DNA of 40,680 nt, from NCBI GenBank assembly GCA_024276905.1, contig JAJRWF010000073.1:1-40680 (forward strand), read 5' to 3'. The DNA comes from Deltaproteobacteria bacterium. GTDB taxonomy: Bacteria; Desulfobacterota; Desulfuromonadia; Desulfuromonadales; Geopsychrobacteraceae. Below the pieces are notes generated by a model. It was given only the letters and a program-made list of their open reading frames with translations. It searched no databases and was not told the DNA's origin. The position numbers were made by a program, and so were the translations under genes. How positions within the stretch are numbered: position 1 is the first letter of the stretch; every line of letters starts with the position of its first letter. Positions 25,248-35,975 of the stretch are shown here, in pieces.

Positions 25248-27123
25248 TCCTCAGTTTCTGCTGTTATTTATCTGTGGTTATGTTGCCCTGTTGTTTCTGT
25301 TCGCCATCCTGGTTGAACGCAACGCGCGGTTGCGCCGCCGGTTGTCAGGTCATCCGCTGATTTACGCGCTATCACTGGCCGTTTACTGTACGTCCTGGAC
25401 CTTTTACGGCAGTGTCGGCAAAGCGGCCCACTCCGGCATGTCTTTTCTGGCCATTTATCTCGGGCCGACCCTCAGTATTATCGTCTGGTGGCTTCTCCTG
25501 CGCAAACTGGCGTGGATCAAACATCGCTACCGGGTCACCAGTATTGCTGATTTTATTTCGGCACGGTACGGAAAGTCGCAGCGAATCGCCGCGTTGGCAA
25601 CTTTGCTGGCGCTGGTCGGTAGAACCCCTTATATTGCTTTGCAGCTCAAAGCGGTTATCAGCAGCTTCGACGCCATGACCGCTGCTGCCGAAGGTTCATC
25701 CTGGGCGCGTGAGCATATCGGTACGCTGGTGGTGGCCCTGATGACCCTGTTCACCATTATTTTCGGTGCCCGTCGCCTTGATCAGGCGGAGCGACATGAG
25801 GGGATGATGACTGCCCTGGCGATCGAGTGTCTGGTGAAACTGTTTGCTTTTCTGGCCGCCGGGTTGTTTGTTACTTACGGGCTGTTTAACGGTTTCGGCG
25901 ATATCTCGCAGCAATTGGCAGCCAGTTCGCTCGGTGCCCCCTTCAGCGGGAGACCCAAAGATGTCAATGCCTACCTGAACTGGTTTACTCTATTGTTACT
26001 GGCCGCCTCGGCGATCCTGTTTCTACCGCGCCAGTTCCATGTCGCCGTGGTCGAAAATACGGATGATAACCAAATCCGTACCGCCATGTGGCTCTTTCCG
26101 CTCTATATGCTGTTGATCAACCTGTTTGTCGTACCGATTGCCTACGGCGGGTTGCTGCTCGGCTACTCTCCGAGCCAGGCCGATAGTTTCGTGCTGCTGC
26201 TGCCGCTGCAGCATGGCCCTGGTTGGCTCAGTCTGCTTGTCTTTATCGGGGGGTTCTCCGCCGCCACCGGCATGATTATCGTCAGTTCGATGGCCAATGC
26301 CACCATGGTTTCCAATCATCTGCTACTACCGCTGATCGAAGCGATCAAACCCTTGCGTTCACTCCGGCGGCGTTTGCTGCAGGCCCGTTGGCTGACCATT
26401 GCCGGGATCCTGGTGATGAGCTACCTGGTTCAGCGCGGCATCGGTGATTCGCACACCCTGGTCAATATGGGACTGATTTCTTTTGCTGCGGTACTGCAGT
26501 TCGCACCGGTGATTCTTGCTGGATTGTTCTGGCCGCGGGCCAACCGAAATGGTGCCATGCTTGGGCTTTGTGCCGGTTTTTTTATCTGGATCTACACCAT
26601 GCTCCTCCCTTCATTTGTTGCCAGCGGCTGGATTCCCACCGGTCTGGTTGAACAGGGGCCCTGGGGAATCAGCTGGCTGCGGCCAGAAGGTTTGTTCGGT
26701 CTGACTCGACTGCCGGCACTGGTGCACACTGTTTTCTGGAGCATGCTGGCAAACATCGGCCTGTTGGTGTTTGGGTCCTTGCTGAGTAGTGCGAGCCAGG
26801 ACGAACAGCGTCTGGCCGAGAGTTTCAACAAGATTCTGCAGCTGCGTGATGAGCGTTCCCGTTGGGGAGATGAGGAGACCCTGGTCGATTGGCGAGAAAA
26901 ACGGCAGAAACTGGAGCAGATCGTTTCGACTTACCTGTCGAGAGATGAAACAATCCGGCTGCTCGATGGCTTGACACAGCGTTGCCTGTCAATACAGCAG
27001 GATCATATTTCGGTGGCTGGTCTGGCGGAACTGCTACGTCAGGCTGAACGGATTCTGGCCGGTCATATCGGCACCGCTGCTGCTTACAGGGTGCTGCAGC
27101 AGGCCAGGTTCTTCTCCGCCTAG
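25240..27123 (+). CDS. SLC5-type (sodium/solute symporter) sensor module, ends at an in-frame TAG
   Basis: 627 residues. Thirteen or so transmembrane helices of the sodium:solute symporter fold run from LLLFICGYVALL to about residue 525 (LANIGLLVFGSLL). Family-like segments include YCTSWTFYGSVG and RYGKSQRIAALATLLALVGRTPY. The remaining 100 residues are cytoplasmic and resemble the linker that joins symporter and kinase in CbrA-type sensors. The frame stops at TAG 27121-27123, but coding-like sequence continues in the same frame into the kinase. ATG 25240 has GAGGAG seven bases upstream. With the TAG read as sense, the protein would be about 1129 aa. Confidence 0.88.
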   Translation: MRSPQFLLLFICGYVALLFLFAILVERNARLRRRLSGHPLIYALSLAVYCTSWTFYGSVGKAAHSGMSFLAIYLGPTLSIIVWWLLLRKLAWIKHRYRVTSIADFISARYGKSQRIAALATLLALVGRTPYIALQLKAVISSFDAMTAAAEGSSWAREHIGTLVVALMTLFTIIFGARRLDQAERHEGMMTALAIECLVKLFAFLAAGLFVTYGLFNGFGDISQQLAASSLGAPFSGRPKDVNAYLNWFTLLLLAASAILFLPRQFHVAVVENTDDNQIRTAMWLFPLYMLLINLFVVPIAYGGLLLGYSPSQADSFVLLLPLQHGPGWLSLLVFIGGFSAATGMIIVSSMANATMVSNHLLLPLIEAIKPLRSLRRRLLQARWLTIAGILVMSYLVQRGIGDSHTLVNMGLISFAAVLQFAPVILAGLFWPRANRNGAMLGLCAGFFIWIYTMLLPSFVASGWIPTGLVEQGPWGISWLRPEGLFGLTRLPALVHTVFWSMLANIGLLVFGSLLSSASQDEQRLAESFNKILQLRDERSRWGDEETLVDWREKRQKLEQIVSTYLSRDETIRLLDGLTQRCLSIQQDHISVAGLAELLRQAERILAGHIGTAAAYRVLQQARFFSA

Positions 27124-27156
27124 GAACAGGAAGGTCTGGCGCAGCGTTACGGACGT

Positions 27157-28629
27157 ATGTTAGCTGATTTGCAGATTTCCCCTGAAGAGTTGAAGAAAAA
27201 GCTCAATTATCATAAGGAAAAGGAGAGCCTGCTGGCACAATATTCCAAAGACCTGCGGCAGCAGGTTGCTAACCGCACCCGTGATCTGCAGGCAGCAGCC
27301 GAGGTCATGCGGGTTGCCAGCTCCCACCTTGATCCGCAAAATCTGATTGAGCAGTCTGTGAGGCTGATCCGTGAGCGTTTTCAGCTCGATTATGTTGCCC
27401 TTTATCTGATTGAAAACAATCGCACTGAGGCGTATCTTCGCGCTGATTCAGGTGAGCCTCCGGCGGAGCTTCAGGTCGAACAGATGATCAGCGTCGGAGA
27501 GGGGCTGGTCGGGCAGGCAATGCGGACTCTTCAACGGCAACGCCGGGAGTTGCTTGTTCGTTCCTCGTCAGAGAGCCCTCCGGAAACTTGTTCCGATCTG
27601 GCGATCGCCTTGTCGATGGGTGACAAGGTGATCGGGGTATTGCGGATGTTCGGATGCAGCAGCGAGATCAATGACGAGGCAGGAGAGGAGGTTATCGCTA
27701 CGCTGGCCGCTCAGATTGCGGTGGCCATCAGTAATGCCCGACTCTACCAGAGCCTCGGGGAAGAATTGACAGAACGCAAGAAGGCCGAGGCGGAACTGGC
27801 TAAGGCCTACCGGGAATTAAAAGAGACTCAATCTCACCTGTTGCAACAGGAGAAGATGGCTTCTATCGGCCAGCTTGCTGCCGGGGTTGCTCACGAGATT
27901 AACAATCCGATGGGCTTTATCACCAGTAACCTGAGCAGTTTGGGCAAATATACCCTGAAAATGAAGGAATTCATCGATAAACAACAGCAGTTACTGGAAC
28001 AGCAAGCTGAACCGGACACCCTTGAGGAACTCATTAAGACGCGCAAGAAGATGAAGCTTGATCTGTTGCTGGAGGATATCGGCGATCTGCTGGAAGAATC
28101 GCTCGACGGCGCAAAGCGGGTCAAAGAGATTGTGCTCAATTTGAAGAACTTTTCCCGTGTCGATGCGTCAGAGCAGTGCAATGCCGATCTGAACGAGTGT
28201 ATCGAGAGTACCCTCAAGATGGTTTGGAATGAGATCAAGTACAAGGCATCAGTCGAGAAAGATTTTGACGAGTTGCCGCCGGTAAATTGTTATCCCCAGC
28301 AGCTTAATCAGGTTTTTATGAACCTGCTGATCAACGCTTCACACGCCATTGAAGACCGGGGGATTATCCGCATCACTACCAGGGCCGCCGCCGAGAAGGT
28401 CGAAATTTCCATCGCCGATAACGGTTGCGGAATTCCCGCCGAGAGTGTTTCACGGATTTTCGAGCCTTTTTATACCACCAAAGAAGTTGGTAAAGGCACC
28501 GGGCTGGGACTGAGCATCAGCTACGATATTATCAAGAAACATCATGGCGAGCTGAACGTCAGCAGTAAGCCAGGTCAGGGAACCACTTTCACAATCATCC
28601 TGCCGGTAGGTTCTGTCGCGATGGCCTGA
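27157..28629 (+). CDS. Histidine kinase with GAF domain (C-terminal half of a CbrA-like sensor)
   Basis: 490 residues. A coiled coil (about 20-50) is followed by a GAF domain (about 52-205), a second coiled coil, HisKA with the phospho-acceptor His246 in GVAHEINNP, and a HATPase domain. The last has N box FMNLLINASHAIED, G1 box DNGCGIP, F box FEPFYTTKEVG and G2 GTGLGLS. The catalytic parts are intact. ATG 27157 has no good ribosome site; the nearest (CAGGAAGG, 27127-27134) is 22 bases away. The frame is open from the preceding TAG, so this gene looks like the second half of a fused symporter-kinase. No response regulator lies beside it. Confidence 0.9.
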   Translation: MLADLQISPEELKKKLNYHKEKESLLAQYSKDLRQQVANRTRDLQAAAEVMRVASSHLDPQNLIEQSVRLIRERFQLDYVALYLIENNRTEAYLRADSGEPPAELQVEQMISVGEGLVGQAMRTLQRQRRELLVRSSSESPPETCSDLAIALSMGDKVIGVLRMFGCSSEINDEAGEEVIATLAAQIAVAISNARLYQSLGEELTERKKAEAELAKAYRELKETQSHLLQQEKMASIGQLAAGVAHEINNPMGFITSNLSSLGKYTLKMKEFIDKQQQLLEQQAEPDTLEELIKTRKKMKLDLLLEDIGDLLEESLDGAKRVKEIVLNLKNFSRVDASEQCNADLNECIESTLKMVWNEIKYKASVEKDFDELPPVNCYPQQLNQVFMNLLINASHAIEDRGIIRITTRAAAEKVEISIADNGCGIPAESVSRIFEPFYTTKEVGKGTGLGLSISYDIIKKHHGELNVSSKPGQGTTFTIILPVGSVAMA

Positions 28630-28667
28630 GTTCACTCGAGGCTGTTTCATCTGCTCAAACTAGGTGC

Positions 28668-28696
28668 TTGACCCGATTATCTTCTGCCGCTAAATT
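28668..28696 (+). promoter_or_regulatory. Probable sigma70 promoter of the ABC transporter operon
   Basis: TTGACC (28668-28673), a 17-base spacer and TAAATT (28691-28696) lie in the 119-bp gap before the substrate-binding protein gene, which has GAGGA before its start. Confidence 0.5.
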
Positions 28697-28748
28697 GGGC
28701 CTCCAACTCATTTGCCCATCAATTTATTTTGCTGCGAGGATAGTGAAA

Positions 28749-29687
28749 ATGAAACGACTGACGCTCCTGATTCTGCTGCTGTCACTGGCGGGACCGACTT
28801 TTTCTGCCGACTACAAAGTATCTTTCAATCAGATCGTTGAGCATCCGGCATTGGACGCTTTACGTCAGGGGATTAAGGATGAACTGAACGCGCAGGGGCT
28901 GAGCGTTAGCTATCAGGATCATATCGCCCAGGGAAATATCGCTACCGCCAACCTGATTGCCAAGCAGATTCTTGGTGAGGCCCCGGATGTTGCTGTGGGT
29001 ATTGCGACCCCAACTGCTCAGGCCTGTGCCCAGGTCATCCGGAGCATCCCGGTTGTCTTTGCTGCGGTGACTGACCCGGTTGGTGCCGGTCTGGTAACTT
29101 CACTGGCGAAGCCGGGCGGGATGATTACCGGAACGTCCGACATGAGTCCGATCGACCGCCAGCTGGAATTGATTCTTGAGTTCATGCCGCAGCTTAAAAC
29201 CCTGGGTGTGATCTATAATTCAGGTGAAGCCAATTCAGTGACACTGGTCAAGGTGCTGCAGTTGCAGGCCCGGAAGCGTGGAATCAGAATTGAAGAAGCG
29301 ACAGTCAGCAACTCGGCCGGGGTTTCTCAGGCGGCCAAGAGTCTGGTCGGTCGGGTCGAGGCGATCTATATTCCGACTGACAACACCGTGGTTTCGGCGT
29401 TTGAGGCGATTACCCAGGTTGGTTACCAGGCCAGGCTGCCGGTTTTTGCCGCCGATACCGACTCGGTGCAACGTGGAGCGATTGCAGCACTGGCGGTTGA
29501 CTACTACCGGATGGGTCGTCAGACCGGCGAAATGGTGGCGCGTATCCTGAAAGGGGCCAATCCGGGCGAGATGCCGGTTGAGACCTTGCGTGAATTCAAG
29601 ATTCATCTCAATCCTGGTTCGGCGACAAAAATGGGGTTGAAGGTTCCAGCCGCACTACTGAAGAAGGCCGATAAAATCATCGAATAA
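28749..29687 (+). CDS. ABC transporter substrate-binding protein (TrpX-like, ABC_sub_bind)
   Basis: 312 residues. A Sec signal peptide (MKRLTLLILLLSLAGPTFSA) leads to a periplasmic binding fold of the ABC_sub_bind (PF04392) type. Recognisable segments are VGIATPTAQA, VFAAVTDPVGAGLV, MITGTSDMSP and YNSGEANSVTLV, and the conserved end YYRMGRQTG. This family includes the proposed tryptophan-binding TrpX; the ligand here is not known. ATG 28749 has GAGGA upstream; the in-frame TTG at 28668 lies in the promoter. It heads a three-gene operon with permease and ATPase. Confidence 0.9.
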   Translation: MKRLTLLILLLSLAGPTFSADYKVSFNQIVEHPALDALRQGIKDELNAQGLSVSYQDHIAQGNIATANLIAKQILGEAPDVAVGIATPTAQACAQVIRSIPVVFAAVTDPVGAGLVTSLAKPGGMITGTSDMSPIDRQLELILEFMPQLKTLGVIYNSGEANSVTLVKVLQLQARKRGIRIEEATVSNSAGVSQAAKSLVGRVEAIYIPTDNTVVSAFEAITQVGYQARLPVFAADTDSVQRGAIAALAVDYYRMGRQTGEMVARILKGANPGEMPVETLREFKIHLNPGSATKMGLKVPAALLKKADKIIE

Positions 29688-29759
29688 TTCGTCCTCTCCG
29701 AGGCACAGAGACCGGGTTGCGACGAAGTTTTTGACGTTTTTTCTTTAATTGGTTTCAGC

Positions 29760-30647
29760 ATGAGTTATTTCGCATTTATGGGCGCCCTTGAGCAGGGCTT
29801 TGCCTATGGTTTTCTGGTGCTGGGGGTCTACCTGACATTCCGCGTACTCGATTTTCCGGATCTGACTGTCGATGGCAGTCTGCCGCTCGGCGCTGCGGTT
29901 TATGCGGTTGCAATCAGCGCCGGGATCAATCCCTATCTGTCACTGTTCTTGGCCATGCTCGCTGGATTTGCCGCCGGGGCGGTGACCGGGATTCTCAATA
30001 CCCGCTTCGGCATTCTGCATCTGTTGGCCTCGATCCTGACCATGATCGCTCTCTATTCGATCAATCTGCGGGTGATGGGGCGACCGAATATGACCCTGCT
30101 CGGGAAACCGACCGTCCTCGACCCGTTGACCAATGCCGGGATCGGGTTGTTTAATGCCGCCCCCCTGCTTTTCGGGTTGCTCAGTATTGTCGGTTTGCTG
30201 TTGCTGCTCTGGTTGTTGCAGACCGCTTTCGGTCTCTGTATGCAGGCAACCGGGGCCAATCCGCAGATGATCACCAGCCAGGGGGTTGCTACCAGTCGGG
30301 TGATTATTCTGACCGTCGGTCTTTCCAACAGTTTTGCCGCCTTGAGTGGTGCATTGCTCTGTCAAAGCCAGGGCGCAGCCGATGTCAACATGGGGGTCGG
30401 AACGATTGTTGCCGGCCTGGCCTCGGTGATCCTTGGTGAGACTCTCTTCGGTTGTCGCTCGGTGGGGCGGGCACTGCTGGCGGCACTGCTTGGTTCGGTG
30501 GTCTATCGTCTGGCCATTGCCCTGGCGCTGGGTCTGAAACTGGGGCAGTTTTCCGTGACTCCCAGCGACCTCAACCTGCTCACCGCACTACTGGTTGTGG
30601 CGGCATTGAGTTTGCCGGGGTTACGCAGAAAGGTGCTGCGACGATGA
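29760..30647 (+). CDS. ABC transporter permease (TrpY-like, BPD_transp_2)
   Basis: 295 residues with about eight transmembrane helices of the branched-chain-amino-acid permease type (BPD_transp_2). The FPDLTVDGSLPLGAAV segment near residue 35 and NTRFGILHLLASILTMIALYSIN are typical of the TrpY subgroup that partners TrpX-type binding proteins. It forms the inner-membrane channel. ATG 29760 lies 72 bp after the binding-protein gene; the stop overlaps the ATPase start (ATGA), so the subunits are translationally coupled. Confidence 0.9.
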   Translation: MSYFAFMGALEQGFAYGFLVLGVYLTFRVLDFPDLTVDGSLPLGAAVYAVAISAGINPYLSLFLAMLAGFAAGAVTGILNTRFGILHLLASILTMIALYSINLRVMGRPNMTLLGKPTVLDPLTNAGIGLFNAAPLLFGLLSIVGLLLLLWLLQTAFGLCMQATGANPQMITSQGVATSRVIILTVGLSNSFAALSGALLCQSQGAADVNMGVGTIVAGLASVILGETLFGCRSVGRALLAALLGSVVYRLAIALALGLKLGQFSVTPSDLNLLTALLVVAALSLPGLRRKVLRR

Positions 30648-31438
30648 TCGAGATTCGTGATCTGGTCAAAACCTTTCATCCTGGCAGTGTCAACGAGGTG
30701 CTGGCTCTGGCGGGGATCAATCTGCGGGTCAAAAATGGCTACTTTATTACCGTTATCGGCTCAAACGGCGCGGGGAAAAGTACTCTGCTCAACTGTCTGG
30801 CCGGGAGCTATGCGATTGACAGCGGCCACATCCAGATTGGCGAACAGGACCTCAGCTACTGGCCCGAACATCGCCGGGCCAGTTTGATCAGCCGGGTGTT
30901 TCAGGACCCGTTGTTGGGGACCTGTGCGGCGTTATCTCTCGAACAGAATCTGGCGCTGGCCAATCGCCGAGGCTGCCGTCACGGTCTGGGCCGGGGAGTG
31001 CGTCGCGTAGATCGTGAACTGTTTCGCCAGCAGTTACAGCAGCTCGGCCTGGGGCTTGAGGATCGCTTGCGTGATCCGGTCGGATTACTTTCGGGCGGGC
31101 AACGTCAGGCGTTGACTCTGTTGATGGCAACCTTGATTCGACCGCAGGTGTTGTTATTGGATGAACATACCGCCGCCCTCGATCCGAAGACCGCGCAGCA
31201 GGTTCTGGAATTAACGGTGAAACTGATTGCCGAGCAGCAGCTGACTGCACTGATGGTCACACACAACATGCGTCAGGCGTTACAGCTGGGCAATCGTTTG
31301 ATCATGCTTCATGGCGGCCGGATTATTCTGGATGTTGGAGAGGCCGAAAAGGCGGCGATGAGTATCGAGGATCTGCTGCAGAAATTCTATACGGTGCGTG
31401 GCGAAGAGTTTGTCTCAGACCGGATGATGCTGGTCTGA
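30644..31438 (+). CDS. ABC transporter ATP-binding protein (TrpZ-like)
   Basis: 264 residues. Walker A is GSNGAGKST, the signature motif LSGGQRQ, Walker B VLLLDEHTAALDP and the switch histidine is in MVTHNM. It powers the transporter formed with the preceding permease. ATG 30644 overlaps the permease stop by 4 nt; the longer in-frame extension upstream lies within the permease gene and is not real. The C-terminal extension is short. Confidence 0.93.
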   Translation: MIEIRDLVKTFHPGSVNEVLALAGINLRVKNGYFITVIGSNGAGKSTLLNCLAGSYAIDSGHIQIGEQDLSYWPEHRRASLISRVFQDPLLGTCAALSLEQNLALANRRGCRHGLGRGVRRVDRELFRQQLQQLGLGLEDRLRDPVGLLSGGQRQALTLLMATLIRPQVLLLDEHTAALDPKTAQQVLELTVKLIAEQQLTALMVTHNMRQALQLGNRLIMLHGGRIILDVGEAEKAAMSIEDLLQKFYTVRGEEFVSDRMMLV

Positions 31439-31458
31439 GACAAGAGTTGGGCCGCTAC

Positions 31459-31689
31459 TCAATCTTTCTGTTCCGGTGATGATCCCATCATACCGGCAAA
31501 CTGCAGCAGTTGTTGCAGGTCCATTCCGCTTTCCTTGAGAATCCCAAGCATTACCGGAAAGAGTTGCATCATAAAACCCGGTTCCTTGATCACCTCTTTG
31601 GCCAGGTCGGGCAGGGTTTCGAGGATAAAAGCCTGCTTTTCTTCCTTGCTCAGTTCGAGCAGTCCTTTTTTAATCTCTTCTACAGTCAT
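31459..31689 (-). CDS. Small helical protein, unknown
   Basis: 76 residues, predicted alpha-helical, with acidic and basic residues alternating (MTVEEIKKGLLELSKEEK) and a Met/Leu/Gln-rich C-terminal half. No known family was recognised. ATG 31689 has AAAGGAAA upstream. It lies 45 bp downstream of lon on the same strand and may be read from the lon transcript. Confidence 0.65.
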   Translation of the reverse strand: MTVEEIKKGLLELSKEEKQAFILETLPDLAKEVIKEPGFMMQLFPVMLGILKESGMDLQQLLQFAGMMGSSPEQKD

Positions 31690-31734
31690 CAAAATTTCCT
31701 TTACAATATCAACAATGAGATGTCGCTCTTCTCG

Positions 31735-34167
<2,433 letters not shown>

Positions 34168-34247
34168 CGTTAATCATTCTCCGTTTTTTTCGCAATGCTT
34201 TATTCGGCGCTCGGCCTGAGAGCGAAAAGAGTCGCTGATTTTCGGCG

Positions 34248-34276
34248 AAGTTAGTCGATTGTGTTGGGGCTGTCAA
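34248..34276 (-). promoter_or_regulatory. Sigma70 promoter of lon
   Basis: On the minus strand TTGACA (34276-34271), a 17-base spacer and TAACTT (34253-34248) form a good promoter. The leader to the ATG at 34167 is about 75 bases. No CIRCE or clear heat-shock sigma element was seen. Confidence 0.7.
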
Positions 34277-34453
34277 CTCTTCAGGTGTGCGCTGAGCCAG
34301 AGAAGAGAAGCACTATGAACAAAAGCATAGAAAGTGGCGCCAGCGTTGTCAATCCAGACGGGAAAAAGAGTTGTGCCGCGGCTTTTTTTTGTACCAGAAG
34401 GCTGATGAATCAGTATTTTCCTCTTTTAGACCCGGAAAAGCAATGAGTTGCTA

Positions 34454-34481
34454 TTGCAGTTGAGCAGGAGGAATGTATAAT
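34454..34481 (+). promoter_or_regulatory. Sigma70 promoter of the porin-cytochrome operon
   Basis: TTGCAG (34454-34459), a 16-base spacer and a perfect TATAAT (34476-34481). The predicted transcript would have a leader of roughly 190 bases before the porin start. Confidence 0.6.
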
Positions 34482-34567
34482 TAATTTCGATAAATTTTCT
34501 GGGATCGTTGCCGATATTAATGTTATATTTAGAACGTGGTTTTGCTTGGAGCTTTATTTTTTTTATT

Positions 34568-34661
34568 GCTTCACCCCGGTGGTTCTGAAGACGTTCCAGA
34601 CAACCCTTCCGTTTCTTTAGAAGCGGACTTACCATGCTTCCGCTTTGCCTGGTGGTGAAGC
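34568..34661 (+). promoter_or_regulatory. Structured 5' leader (possible cis-regulatory RNA) before the porin gene
   Basis: GCTTCACC (34568-34575) can pair with GGTGAAGC (34654-34661), closing a domain of about 94 bases that ends two bases before the CAGGAGG ribosome site. Inside it, AAGCGGA (34621-34627) pairs with TCCGCTT (34639-34645). I looked for the cyclic-dinucleotide GEMM motif and did not find its conserved core, so no known class is claimed. Confidence 0.4.
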
Positions 34662-34678
34662 TCCAGGAGGTTTTGTTT

Positions 34679-35974
34679 ATGACTGCTGTTGCCGATTCAT
34701 TGTCGTCCCGACGGCTTTGTTGTGTCTTGCTGGCCATTTTGCTTTTCTTGCCGTCGGTCTCCGTTGCCCTGACGGCAAAGGTTGAGCTGGAAACCATATT
34801 GCGGGGTTTTGAGCGTGATGTCCCTGTCAAGGGGAGCTCGCAAGTTCTCCCCGGCTACGGTTACCTGAAGCTTGATCTCAAGGACATCACTTCGAACGGC
34901 GTCAGTTTTCACGGTTACGGCTGGGGACGTTACGATGCCGCCGACAGCAACTACTATGACAGTCAGTCAGAGGGTGAACTGCTTTACGGCTACCTGGAAT
35001 ACAAGAAAAAGTTCAGCACACTGCGTGCGCGTCTGGGGCGGATGCATATTTACGAAGGTGTGGCCAACGAGGCTCTTGATGGACTCTGGCTCGCCGGGAG
35101 TGTTTCTCCCCAGATTTCTCTCTCCGGCTACGCCGGACAGCCGGTCGGTTTGTCTTCGACCGATGATCGCAGCGGCGACAGTCTGTTTGGCGGGCGGGTC
35201 GCTTACCATGGGAGCGACAAATTCGATATCGGCCTTTCGGCCAAATTTTCCAACAACGACGGCAATACCGCAGATCGCATGATCGGTACCGACCTGATCT
35301 ATTATCTGCCCAAGGATATGACCCTCTTCGGTTTTTCAAAGTTCAATACCGATGAATCGAGCTTTGCCGAGCATTCATGGGAATTGCGCATTCCCTTCGA
35401 AGAGTGGGATTTCAAACCTTACATTCAGTATTATGACTATGACGGCTATTTCGGTACCGGCGACAAGGCACGATTACCCTTCAGTAATCTGGCCAACAGC
35501 GGCGAGTCGCTCGGGATTCTCGGGCTCTACACTTTCTGGCGCAAGTCTGAAGAGTTGAATCTGGGCGCCAAACTCAAGGCTTACAGTTACGATGATAATG
35601 ACAGTTCCCAGTATATTGCGGCGGTTGTGGACTTCCTCGGCGACGAGCGTACCCAGAGTGGTGGTGAACTGGGTTACATGCGCGGGGAAGCTGCCAACAA
35701 TGATTATTTGCTGTTGCGACTCTATACCTACCAGGACCAGATTCCGGAAAAGTACTGGGTTGCCTTTGTTTCGGCCGATCTGGTTTATGCCCTTTACGAC
35801 CAGGAAATCAACAACAAAAGTTCTTCGCTGTTTCTGTCACTGGGGGCTGGCAAGCACTTCTGGAACGATGCTCTTGATCTGAAGCTTTCGGCTGATTACA
35901 GCGTCGATCCTTTTTACACCTCTGATCTGCGGGGAACGCTCTCGGCCACCTACTTCTTCGGCCGGAGGAATTGA
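34679..35974 (+). CDS. Outer-membrane beta-barrel protein of a porin-cytochrome cluster
   Basis: 431 residues. A Sec signal peptide (cleavage near VSVALTA) is followed by alternating aromatic/polar strands throughout, many ending in Tyr/Phe/Trp pairs, and the C-terminus reads LSATYFFG, as in outer-membrane barrels. There is no haem motif. Length and context fit the porin part of a porin-cytochrome conduit, which sheathes a cytochrome across the outer membrane. ATG 34679 has AGGAGG eight bases upstream. It is first in an operon with the pentahaem and giant cytochrome genes; it is not obviously similar to OmbB or MtrB by eye, so assignment to a known subfamily is open. Confidence 0.8.
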   Translation: MTAVADSLSSRRLCCVLLAILLFLPSVSVALTAKVELETILRGFERDVPVKGSSQVLPGYGYLKLDLKDITSNGVSFHGYGWGRYDAADSNYYDSQSEGELLYGYLEYKKKFSTLRARLGRMHIYEGVANEALDGLWLAGSVSPQISLSGYAGQPVGLSSTDDRSGDSLFGGRVAYHGSDKFDIGLSAKFSNNDGNTADRMIGTDLIYYLPKDMTLFGFSKFNTDESSFAEHSWELRIPFEEWDFKPYIQYYDYDGYFGTGDKARLPFSNLANSGESLGILGLYTFWRKSEELNLGAKLKAYSYDDNDSSQYIAAVVDFLGDERTQSGGELGYMRGEAANNDYLLLRLYTYQDQIPEKYWVAFVSADLVYALYDQEINNKSSSLFLSLGAGKHFWNDALDLKLSADYSVDPFYTSDLRGTLSATYFFGRRN

Positions 35975-35975
35975 A

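Larger units (their letters stand above)
34168..34678. other. 511-bp divergent region between lon and the porin-cytochrome operon
   Basis: The left part holds the lon promoter. The middle (34300-34450) has only a weak 43-codon frame from 34315 to 34446 with no good ribosome site, and an A/T-run stem-like stretch near 34370-34400. The right part holds the porin operon promoter and about 190 bases of leader with hairpins. No tRNA or transposon remnant was seen. Confidence 0.5.

Noticed and set aside
27121-27123. TAG read as pyrrolysine
   Set aside because: TAG is an ordinary stop for several genes here (dprA 18205, smg 17662, the LysM gene 19388, the large lipoprotein 11040, the mini-membrane gene 25245). 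A sensor kinase is not a known pyrrolysine protein, and no pyl gene is in the window.
34315-34446. 43-codon frame upstream of the porin operon
   Set aside because: No ribosome site, no conserved features and an odd Phe/Cys stretch caused by a T run.
34488-34678. GEMM (cyclic dinucleotide) riboswitch before the porin gene
   Set aside because: The conserved GACGCAAAGCC-type core and the partner tetraloop receptor are not present on either strand. Only generic hairpins remain.
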